Assembly (NCBI GenBank): GCA_013042695.1
Contig: JABDPQ010000737.1
Coordinates: 1 to 5,328, forward strand
DNA length: 5,328 nt
Source: Desulfobacterales bacterium
Lineage (GTDB): Bacteria > Desulfobacterota > Desulfobulbia > Desulfobulbales > Desulfocapsaceae
Direction of reading: 5' to 3'
The translations under genes were made by a program, and so were the position numbers. Under the pieces are notes generated by a model, which saw only the letters and a list, made by a program, of their open reading frames with translations, was not told the DNA's origin and searched no databases. The stretch's first letter is position 1, and each line of letters starts with the position of its first letter. This document shows, piece by piece, positions 1 to 5,328 of the stretch.

Positions 1-1046
1 CTGCTGATCCTGTGGGCAATATCACTATGGAAAAAGAAGCTTTAACCCTGGAAGTATTGGCAATTGCCATGGCTGTCAGAAATTCGGGCGGACAGGTGAT
101 TGTTCAGGTCGAACGCATTGCTGAATATGGTACGCTTCATGCCCGCAATGTTAAAATACCAGGCATCTTTGTCGACTATGTCGTGGTCTCTGAACCGGAA
201 AATCACTGGCAGACATTCGGTGAACAGTACAATCCTTCCTATAGCAGTGAAATCAAGATACCGGTGGAGTCGATCCCAGACATGGCCATGGGCCAACGCA
301 AGGTCATAGCCCGGCGCGCAGCGTTCGAACTGCGAAAGGGAGATATCGTCAATCTCGGTATAGGCATGCCAGAAGGTGTCTCAAATGTCGTCAACGAAGA
401 AGGAGTCCTTGACCAGATCGTCTTGACCGCCGAGCCCGGTGTGATTGGAGGAATACCAGTTGGAGGATTGAGTTTTGGTGCCGCCATCAATACCGAAGCC
501 CTGATTGACCAGCCGTACCAGTTCGATTATTACGATGGGGGTGGCCTTGATATCGCCTATCTTGGGATGGCAGAGACCGATGCATACGGTAATGTCAACG
601 TCAGCAAATTCGGTCCTAAGTTAACTGGTGCAGGAGGGTTTATCAATATCAGCCAGAATGCCAAAACAGTCGTCTTCGTTGGTACTTTTACCGCCGGGGG
701 ACTGGAGGTAGCGATAAATAATGGAAAAGTACAGATTGTGACTGAAGGTAGGGCACAAAAATTTGTCGAAGGCGAAGTTGAACACGTCACTTTCAGCGGC
801 ATCTATTCAAGCAAACGTGGCCAGACAACATTATACATAACAGAGCGTTGCGTATTTCACCTGACAAGCGATGGAATGCTGCTAACTGAGATCGCTCCGG
901 GTATTGATTTGCAAAAAGACATCCTGGATCAGATGGGCTTCATACCGATAATTCGCGAGCCACTAGCTCTCATGGATAGCAGGATATTTAATCCTATGGC
1001 GATGGGTTTGCAGCTCATGGATTCAGCGAGATCCGGTATTTCTTGA
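1..1046 (+). CDS. Acyl-CoA:carboxylate CoA-transferase, class I, Pct/YdiF type (5' partial)
   Basis: This enzyme moves coenzyme A from an acyl-CoA donor to a free short-chain acid such as acetate, propionate, lactate or a 3-keto acid, in the cytoplasm, through a glutamyl-CoA thioester. The frame is open from codon 3-5 to the TGA at 1044-1046, giving 347 visible residues of a family usually near 520. About 180 N-terminal residues, including the first oxyanion glycine motif, are therefore missing. Numbering from codon 3-5, the second half begins at NLGIGMPE (117-124). The presumed catalytic Glu is residue 144 in TAEPGVIGG (codon 432-434), equivalent as I recall to Glu324 of Clostridium propionicum Pct and Glu333 of E. 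coli YdiF. GAGGF follows at 209-213. The C-terminus (MDSRIFNPMAMGL) is family-like, with a short extra tail. The GTG at 12 is internal, not a start. The gene is convergent with the activator and overlaps it by 32 bp. The family call is firm; substrate specificity cannot be read from the sequence. Confidence 0.93.
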   Translation, partial: ADPVGNITMEKEALTLEVLAIAMAVRNSGGQVIVQVERIAEYGTLHARNVKIPGIFVDYVVVSEPENHWQTFGEQYNPSYSSEIKIPVESIPDMAMGQRKVIARRAAFELRKGDIVNLGIGMPEGVSNVVNEEGVLDQIVLTAEPGVIGGIPVGGLSFGAAINTEALIDQPYQFDYYDGGGLDIAYLGMAETDAYGNVNVSKFGPKLTGAGGFINISQNAKTVVFVGTFTAGGLEVAINNGKVQIVTEGRAQKFVEGEVEHVTFSGIYSSKRGQTTLYITERCVFHLTSDGMLLTEIAPGIDLQKDILDQMGFIPIIREPLALMDSRIFNPMAMGLQLMDSARSGIS

Positions 1047-2499
1047 TTTTCTTATAAAGCAAGGTGCGGTGTATTCCGAGCAAATCGGCTGCCTTGACCT
1101 TATTGTAATCAGTCAATCTCAGGGCGTCCTGAATTGCCGCTTTTTCCGCTTTGGTCACCACCTCTTTGAGCAGGGAACGCTGAATAAGACCCGGGACATA
1201 TTTATTTTTATGCAAATAAAAAGGTAGGTCTGCCGGTGTTATGTGATCACCTTCACAGGAGGCAAAGGTACGCTCCATGACATTATTCAATTCCCGCACG
1301 TTCCCCGGCCAGTGATGGCTCAGGAGCAGTTCTTCAGCACCATGGGTCAAATCAAACTCACCCGCACCTGCTTCTTCAGTGATGTTTTTTAACAGGTGCC
1401 GGGCAACCAGCAGAATATCCTTGCCCCTCTCCCGCAACGGGGCAATGTGGAGTGGAATCACATTTAGCCGATAATAGAGATCGGCTCTGAACAGCCCTTG
1501 CTCCACTTTCGCTTCCAGGTCCTGATTGCTGGCAGCAATAAGCCTGAAATCCGAGTGCAGCACACGGTTGCCGCCGACCCTTTCAAACTCCTTTTCCTCT
1601 AGAGCCCGTAATAGTTTAGGCTGCATCTCAAGAGGCAAATCGCCAACTTCATCTAGAAACAGCGACCCATGATGCGCCAGTTCAAATTTTCCCCGCTTGC
1701 CTGTATTTTTAGCGCCGGTAAAGGCGCCTTTTTCATACCCGAACAATTCGGATTCCAACAAGTCACTTGGAATGACCGCACAATTGAGCCTGATGATCGG
1801 CTTATTCTTTCTGGCGCTGGCATTATGGATAGACTGGGCAAAAAGCTCTTTTCCAGTGCCTGACTCGCCACTAATCAATACAGAAAGATTGGTTGCAGCA
1901 GCCTTGAGCACCTCTTTTTTTGCCTGCAGAATTGGCTCACTTTCGCCAACAATGCTGTCAAGCGAATATTTTGCCATGCGTAAGGAGTCGAGTTCCTTCT
2001 GATAAATACGAACCTTGGATTCAAGCTCGGACAGCTTCTTGGCCAACTTGCCGACCTCTGCAACGTCTTTGAATATTACCTGGCCAAAAACAGCGATGAC
2101 TCGACCATCTTTCTTGATCGGAATACGCTGGACGATCATATTCTGTCCCCTGATTGATTGACTCTCGTTTAATTCAGCTCTGCCAGTTCGGGCGACAATA
2201 TGCATGCGGGTATTCTCAACAACCTCGGTGATATGCCTGCCAATCTGTTTTTTTGGATCAATATCAAGAAAGCGCCCATAGGCCTCATTGAAATGTGTGA
2301 TGATGCCATCGACATTGATAACACATGAGCCCTCGCCGATATGTTCAAAAATCAATTTCAATGCCTTCAACTCCTGTTCAACAGACAATGAATCCTGCCT
2401 GTCAAACAGCTTACTGCCAGTCTCTACATCGGAAATTTGTGTCATGGAAAATTGTTCCTTTTCTGCTACATGTCGATATTTTGCTACACATTCTTCCAT
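1015..2499 (-). CDS. PAS domain sigma-54-dependent transcriptional activator (PAS-AAA+-Fis HTH)
   Basis: This cytoplasmic enhancer-binding protein hydrolyses ATP to open sigma-54 RNA polymerase promoters. It has 494 residues and appears complete. A PAS sensor spans about 45-150 (GEGSCVINVDGIITHFNEAY at its start), followed by a probable coiled-coil linker at about 145-178. The AAA+ domain covers about 180-410, with Walker A GESGTGK (211-217), the sigma-54 contact loop GAFTGA (258-263), Walker B LFLDEV (280-285), sensor I around 319-325, arginine-finger candidates R338 and R344, and WPGNVREL (397-404). A Fis-type helix-turn-helix occupies about 452-490. There is no receiver domain, so it probably senses a small molecule through PAS rather than a kinase partner. 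The start is uncertain. ATG 2499 has AGGA 11 nt upstream, while ATG 2445 (Met19) has AAGGA 10 nt upstream and would give 476 residues; neither choice touches the PAS domain. It lies downstream of dctPQM on the same strand behind a terminator, so control of the transporter, the CoA-transferase or both is a reasonable inference. Confidence 0.95.
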   Translation of the reverse strand: MEECVAKYRHVAEKEQFSMTQISDVETGSKLFDRQDSLSVEQELKALKLIFEHIGEGSCVINVDGIITHFNEAYGRFLDIDPKKQIGRHITEVVENTRMHIVARTGRAELNESQSIRGQNMIVQRIPIKKDGRVIAVFGQVIFKDVAEVGKLAKKLSELESKVRIYQKELDSLRMAKYSLDSIVGESEPILQAKKEVLKAAATNLSVLISGESGTGKELFAQSIHNASARKNKPIIRLNCAVIPSDLLESELFGYEKGAFTGAKNTGKRGKFELAHHGSLFLDEVGDLPLEMQPKLLRALEEKEFERVGGNRVLHSDFRLIAASNQDLEAKVEQGLFRADLYYRLNVIPLHIAPLRERGKDILLVARHLLKNITEEAGAGEFDLTHGAEELLLSHHWPGNVRELNNVMERTFASCEGDHITPADLPFYLHKNKYVPGLIQRSLLKEVVTKAEKAAIQDALRLTDYNKVKAADLLGIHRTLLYKKIKKYRISLNP

Positions 2500-2628
2500 G
2501 ATTTCTCACATCCTGCAAGACTATTTTTGAGCAATTTTCTCTGAATACCCCCGATAATGATGTGTATGCAAGGCGGATGGTGAAATATATGTACCCTGCC
2601 TCAACAGCGATGAGGTGAAAGCTCATGA
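2500..2628 (-). other. Leader region of the sigma-54 activator gene
   Basis: This stretch separates the operon terminator from the activator start and should hold the activator's own promoter. I see no convincing sigma-70 pair. The nearest is TTGCAT at 2571-2566 (minus strand) with only a poor -10 near 2548-2542. I also see no GG-N10-GC sigma-54 element. AGGA at 2514-2511 is the candidate ribosome binding site for the ATG at 2499. No coding potential was recognised. Confidence 0.35.
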
Positions 2629-2669
2629 GAAAGAAAACGGCTGCATCCTCTACACGAGGAAGCAGCCGT
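2629..2669 (-). terminator. Rho-independent terminator of the dctPQM operon
   Basis: The arms 2637-2650 and 2656-2669 are complementary over 14 positions with a single A-A mismatch (2645 with 2661), closing a 5-nt loop (2651-2655). Read on the minus strand, the stem is followed directly by TTTTCTTTCTC, a T-rich tail, so it terminates leftward transcription. It lies 47 bp after the dctM stop codon and before the activator gene. This makes it the natural end of the transporter transcript, with activator expression depending on its own promoter or on read-through. The plus-strand flank after the stem has no adjacent T-run, so it is not a bidirectional terminator. Confidence 0.85.
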
Positions 2670-2715
2670 CAAATGAGAGAAAATCAGTTTTTTATTGCGG
2701 CTGAAAAGTTTGCGC

Positions 2716-4059
2716 TTACCGACCGAAGAAAAGATCAGGCAGCCAGGTAATAAGTCCTGGGAATATCGCCAATATTATGAGCCCAATCAGCTGGAGAATG
2801 ACAAACGGGATAATACCCCGATAAATATGCCCCATGGTATAGTCCGGAGGTGCCACACCTTTGAAGTAGAAAAGGGCGTAGCCAAACGGCGGGGTTAAAA
2901 AAGAGGTCTGCAGATTGACACAAAGCAGAATCGAGAACCACAACGGATCAAATTCCAACTCCATAGCTATGGGCATAAAGATGGGTACGGTTACCAACAA
3001 GATTGCAGCCCAGTCAATGAACATGCCCATTAGGAAAACAATTCCCATCATGATAATGAGAACAATCCAGCGGTTCATGCCGGAGCCAACCAGCACATCG
3101 GCAACGACATCGCCGCCGCCCATAGAAAGAAAAACTGTTGAAAAAAACTTGCCGCCAATAAAAAGCATCATCACCATCGCCGTGGTGCTCAGGGTCGACC
3201 GTGCAGACTCAATGAGAACTTCCCAGGTTAACTTCTTGTTCACCATCGCCAGAATTAAGGCACCGAAAGCACCCAGTGCTGCCGCCTCTGTCGGGGTTGC
3301 GATCCCGGCGAGTATGGTACCCATAACCGCTAATATGAGTGCCATTGGAGGAATAAGCGACTTCAGGGTTAAGACCACCTTCTGCACGAGCGACCACTGG
3401 GAAGCTTCCTCCCGGCTGATCGGTGGTCCCAGTTTCGGGTTGATTGTGCAGCGCACATAGATGTAAAGGAAATAAAGGCCTGAGAGCACCAGACCAGGAA
3501 AAATAGCACCGGCGAAAAGATTTCCTACAGAAGTCTCTTTCAAGCCGGTGAGTCCGCCGTAAACAACCATCATGATACTTGGTGGAATCAAGATTCCCAG
3601 GGTGCCGGCGGCACAGATAATCCCGGCCGACATCTCTTTCTGGTAGCCTTTTTTCATCAGGGCTGGGGTTGCAAGCAAGCCCATGGCCACTACCGAAGCA
3701 CCTATGATGCCTGTCGTGGCGGCAAAGACAGTACAAACAACAACAACGGCTAAACCTAACCCGCCCTTGAGACCGCCAAGCACAACAAAAAGGGTTTCAA
3801 AAAGTTCATCTGCTACTTTAGAACGATCCAGCAGTTGGGCCATCAAAATGAAAAGCGGGATCGCCACCAGCACATAGTTATTCATCAAGCCCCAGGCATT
3901 ATTGGCAAACATGTCAAACAGGCCGGCGAAGTCCCCGCCGTTATCGATCAGGCCAAAAAGAGTGGCTATCGCAGCCAGGGTGTAGGCCAGAGGATGTCCT
4001 AAAGTAATTGCAAGGATCAAGGTGGCAAACATGGCCACTGTTAAAAATTCAGGGGTCAT
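2716..4059 (-). CDS. dctM: TRAP transporter large permease subunit DctM
   Basis: This is the large integral membrane subunit of a tripartite ATP-independent periplasmic transporter. It forms the transport path and uses a sodium or proton gradient to import the solute delivered by DctP. It has 447 residues, slightly longer than the usual 425 or so, and is strongly hydrophobic throughout, with around a dozen membrane segments. Family signatures visible include FAATTGIIGASVVAMG (112-127), GTLGILIPPSIMMVVYGG (152-169), ATPTEAAALGAFGAL (254-268), the second-half segment GMFIDWAAILLVTVPIFMPI (345-364) and QTSFLTPPFGYALFYFKGVA (384-403). The TTGIIGAS and DWAAI forms fit the branch containing the 2-oxo acid and mannitol-type systems better than the classic C4-dicarboxylate DctM; this is from memory. 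The ATG start overlaps the dctQ stop as ATGA and is preceded by GGAGGAG, so translation is coupled. The minus-strand terminator follows the gene. Confidence 0.96.
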   Translation of the reverse strand: MTPEFLTVAMFATLILAITLGHPLAYTLAAIATLFGLIDNGGDFAGLFDMFANNAWGLMNNYVLVAIPLFILMAQLLDRSKVADELFETLFVVLGGLKGGLGLAVVVVCTVFAATTGIIGASVVAMGLLATPALMKKGYQKEMSAGIICAAGTLGILIPPSIMMVVYGGLTGLKETSVGNLFAGAIFPGLVLSGLYFLYIYVRCTINPKLGPPISREEASQWSLVQKVVLTLKSLIPPMALILAVMGTILAGIATPTEAAALGAFGALILAMVNKKLTWEVLIESARSTLSTTAMVMMLFIGGKFFSTVFLSMGGGDVVADVLVGSGMNRWIVLIIMMGIVFLMGMFIDWAAILLVTVPIFMPIAMELEFDPLWFSILLCVNLQTSFLTPPFGYALFYFKGVAPPDYTMGHIYRGIIPFVILQLIGLIILAIFPGLITWLPDLFFGR

Positions 4060-4568
4060 GCTTTCTCCTCCTCATTGTTGAATACAATTTGGAGATCTTT
4101 AATAAGATTGGATATTCCCTGTACCAAAAGAAACAAGAAACAGACCGCCATGACGATCTTGTATGGGTAGATTGGTGGAGCCCAACTGGTTGAATTTCTT
4201 TCTAGAGTTTCGACAGAATACCAGGCGAACTTGGAAGTCCAGATAGTCATACAGATCATCACCGGCATGAAAAAAATCGCAGTGGTAAAGGCACTAATGA
4301 TCGCCTGAGTTTTCTTTGAAGTAAGGGAAGTAAAAATATCGACCCTGACGTGTCCGTTTTTCACATCAGTGTAGGAATACCCGAACATGTAATGCATACC
4401 ATACAGAAACGTCGTCATTTCAAAGCCCCATGTGGTTGGAGCGTTGAACCCGTAGCGCATCACCACTTCATAGAGAACGACACAGAGCAGCGGAATAATC
4501 AGCATTGAAGTGACATCGCCCTGTTTGGTGATAAACCAATCGATATTTCTGGAAATTTTCGTGAACAT
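4056..4568 (-). CDS. dctQ: TRAP transporter small permease subunit DctQ
   Basis: This small membrane subunit pairs with DctM to form the TRAP permease. From the ATG at 4568 it has 170 residues, normal for the family. Four membrane segments are apparent, at about 20-40, 50-68, 90-113 and 137-157. The family signatures are YEVVMRYGFNAPTTW (33-47) after the first segment, GHVRVDIF (72-79), and WAPPIYPYKIVMAV (129-142) ahead of the last segment. I chose ATG 4568 over the in-frame TTG at 4592 because ATG 4568 has a good purine-rich ribosome binding site 5 nt upstream and the extra eight residues (MKQVRGAI) are not family-like. The gene follows dctP by 120 bp, with a strong hairpin in the gap, and its stop overlaps the dctM start by 4 bp. 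That pattern fits a permease pair made in a fixed ratio and at a lower level than the binding protein. Confidence 0.93.
   Translation of the reverse strand: MFTKISRNIDWFITKQGDVTSMLIIPLLCVVLYEVVMRYGFNAPTTWGFEMTTFLYGMHYMFGYSYTDVKNGHVRVDIFTSLTSKKTQAIISAFTTAIFFMPVMICMTIWTSKFAWYSVETLERNSTSWAPPIYPYKIVMAVCFLFLLVQGISNLIKDLQIVFNNEEEKA
4060..4073 (-). promoter_or_regulatory. dctM ribosome binding site inside the dctQ 3' end
   Basis: On the minus strand the last dctQ codons read GAGGAGGAGAAAGC immediately before the dctM ATG. This gives a near-consensus Shine-Dalgarno core (GGAGGAG) about 5 nt from the start. Together with the ATGA stop/start overlap at 4056-4059, it supports translational coupling and fixes the dctM start. 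Confidence 0.8.
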
Positions 4569-4573
4569 GATGG

Positions 4574-4581
4574 CCCCTCTC
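4574..4581 (-). promoter_or_regulatory. dctQ ribosome binding site
   Basis: GAGAGGGG on the minus strand lies 5 nt before ATG 4568 and decides that start over the upstream in-frame TTG at 4592. Its GAGAGGG core is identical to part of the downstream arm of the intercistronic hairpin (4616-4610, minus strand). Alternative base pairing with the upstream arm is therefore possible. Confidence 0.65.
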
Positions 4582-4605
4582 ACCTGCTTCAAGAAGATAC
4601 GACAG

Positions 4606-4637
4606 ACGACCCTCTCCGAACAGAGAGGGTCGTTTTT
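4606..4637. other. Intercistronic hairpin between dctP and dctQ
   Basis: ACGACCCTCTC (4606-4616) and GAGAGGGTCGT (4623-4633) form a perfect 11-bp inverted repeat with a 6-nt loop. Read on the plus strand, the stem runs into TTTTT (4633-4637), the form of an intrinsic terminator, but no plus-strand gene leads into it. Read in the direction of the operon (minus), it has an A-run before it and no T-tract after it. There it is more likely an RNA-stabilising or processing hairpin that protects the 3' end of the dctP message and lowers dctQM output. Both roles are possible. The stem is seen directly; its function is inferred. Confidence 0.75.
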
Positions 4638-4645
4638 AGATTCAT

Positions 4646-4667
4646 CAGCGGGAACTCAGCACCGCTG
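4646..4667. repeat. Small inverted repeat after the dctP stop
   Basis: CAGCGG (4646-4651) and CCGCTG (4662-4667) form a 6-bp stem with a 10-nt loop. It lies between the dctP stop codon and the larger hairpin. It has no T-tract. It could stack with the larger hairpin to shield the dctP transcript end, but a repeat this short may also occur by chance. Confidence 0.35.
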
Positions 4668-4688
4668 GTTGGCTCAGTAGTGGTTTAC

Positions 4689-5328
4689 TTATTCGGTTGT
4701 CTGTCCTGAAATATAGGTTTCATACGGCCAAGGAGTGGCACCGCTGCGCGCTCTACGCCATACTGCATACTCCTCAATGAGAGCCTCCTGGCTGTCAAGC
4801 ACCTTTTTGACATCAGGATATTTTTCTTTCACGGAGTCAAGGTATGTTTTGGCCATTTTTCGAAATTCGATAAGTGTTTCCTTGTCCATCATGACAATCT
4901 CAACACTCTCGGTGAACTTGTTGATTGCCTCGGCATTGAGTGAGTTGACCCAGTTATAGGCCCATGCCTGAGTCTCCGCAGCGGCAATCTTAACAATCCA
5001 TTGCAGGTCTTCAGGCAGGCTGTTCCAGGCTTCCATGTTGAAGAACAAACCACACTGAATTCCCGGCTGATGAACACCAGGCTGAATGACGTATTTGGTG
5101 ATCTCGTCAAAACCCATCGGATAGTTGATTGCCGGTGAGGAGAACTCGGCAGCATCGATGACACCGCGTTCAAGAGCCAGATATACCTCGCCGCCGGGCA
5201 GCGGAGAAACTGACGCACCAAGATTATTCATGATGTCCATATACCAGCCAGGGGTTCGAACACGCATACCTTTAAAATCTTCCATCTTTGTGGCACGCTT
5301 ATTTGAGAACAATCCCATCTCCTGACCG
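4689..5328 (-). CDS. dctP: TRAP transporter substrate-binding protein DctP, TakP-like (5' partial)
   Basis: This periplasmic binding protein captures the solute and delivers it to DctQM. The frame is open from the right edge (first full codon 5327-5325, Gly) to TAA at 4691-4689, giving 212 visible residues. Roughly the N-terminal 130-150, including the signal peptide, are outside the window. The ATG at 5318 is internal. Visible family motifs, numbered from that Gly, are EMGLFSNK (3-10), DFKGMRVRTPG (17-27), LPGGEVYLALERGVIDAAEF (43-62) and GFDEITKYVIQPGVHQPG (72-89). Arg24 in the RVRTPG segment corresponds to the conserved arginine that binds the substrate carboxylate in TRAP binding proteins. 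LPGGE and the DAAE element resemble the TakP 2-oxo acid and lactate branch more than the C4-dicarboxylate DctP branch. At the E-W pair that helps hold the cation in TakP (as I recall), this protein has E61-F62. Substrate assignment is an inference. Confidence 0.93.
   Translation of the reverse strand, partial: GQEMGLFSNKRATKMEDFKGMRVRTPGWYMDIMNNLGASVSPLPGGEVYLALERGVIDAAEFSSPAINYPMGFDEITKYVIQPGVHQPGIQCGLFFNMEAWNSLPEDLQWIVKIAAAETQAWAYNWVNSLNAEAINKFTESVEIVMMDKETLIEFRKMAKTYLDSVKEKYPDVKKVLDSQEALIEEYAVWRRARSGATPWPYETYISGQTTE

Noticed and set aside
12..14. GTG as the start of the CoA-transferase
   Set aside because: The frame is open to the left edge and the visible protein begins in mid-domain, so the true start is outside the window.
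981..995. AGGAT/ATCCT palindrome near the CoA-transferase 3' end as a terminator
   Set aside because: The stem is only 5 bp and AT-rich, has no T-tract, and lies inside coding sequence of a conserved C-terminus.
1061..1097. CAAGG/CCTTG imperfect inverted repeat just past the CoA-transferase stop as a plus-strand terminator
   Set aside because: The arms are short and interrupted and no T-run follows. The bases encode the conserved helix-turn-helix of the activator.
2543..2571. TTGCAT/GTATTC as a sigma-70 promoter for the activator
   Set aside because: The spacing is acceptable but the -10 matches the consensus poorly, so I mention it only as the nearest candidate.
2915..3460. 181-codon open frame on the plus strand, antisense to dctM
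   Set aside because: It is a low-complexity translation rich in Ile, Met, Ser, Thr and Pro, as expected opposite hydrophobic membrane segments. It shows no recognisable domain, and dctM is plainly the real gene.
3209..3736. 175-codon open frame on the minus strand in another frame of dctM
   Set aside because: It is a shadow frame inside dctM, rich in Cys, His and Arg with no family motifs, while the DctM signatures lie in the overlapping real frame.
4590..4592. TTG as the start of dctQ
   Set aside because: It is a rare start with no good ribosome binding site and would add a non-family N-terminus. ATG 4568 has GAGAGGGG at 5-nt spacing.

Overview
The window looks like part of a bacterial carboxylate uptake and activation locus. 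It holds a tripartite TRAP transporter (dctP-dctQ-dctM), a PAS-domain sigma-54-dependent activator, and a class I acyl-CoA:carboxylate CoA-transferase. No RNA gene, insertion sequence, CRISPR array or phage gene is visible. Base composition is intermediate by eye. The gene set (TRAP uptake of an organic acid, a PAS/AAA+/Fis activator and a Pct/YdiF-type CoA-transferase) suits an anaerobic or facultative proteobacterium-like organism. A sulfate-reducer or Desulfobacterota-type host is my best guess, but it rests on gene content and style only.

Layout, left to right. Positions 1-1046 (+) carry the C-terminal two thirds of a CoA-transferase whose start lies before the window. Positions 1015-2499 (-) carry a complete sigma-54 activator, convergent with the CoA-transferase and overlapping its 3' end by 32 bp. 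Positions 2500-2715 are intergenic. They hold a strong intrinsic terminator on the minus strand for the transporter operon (2629-2669), then the leader of the activator gene. Positions 2716-4059 (-) are dctM and 4056-4568 (-) are dctQ, translationally coupled through an ATGA overlap. A 120-bp dctQ-dctP gap holds a perfect 11-bp hairpin (4606-4633). Positions 4689-5328 (-) are the C-terminal part of dctP, whose N-terminus lies beyond the right edge. The right-hand genes are transcribed dctP, dctQ, dctM, terminator, activator.

How they may work together: DctP captures a carboxylate in the periplasm and DctQM carries it in with an ion gradient. The CoA-transferase could then activate it to its CoA thioester by exchange with acetyl-CoA or another acyl-CoA. 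The PAS-AAA+-Fis protein would sense the substrate or a metabolite and switch on sigma-54 promoters, which are not recognisable inside this window. DctP keeps the LPGGE and DAAE motifs of the TakP-like branch, which binds 2-oxo acids and lactate, so a short 2-oxo or 2-hydroxy acid is the leading guess for the substrate. No clearly novel system is evident. The points worth a second look are the gene overlap, the intercistronic hairpin whose arm sequence recurs in the dctQ ribosome binding site, and the uncertain start of the activator.
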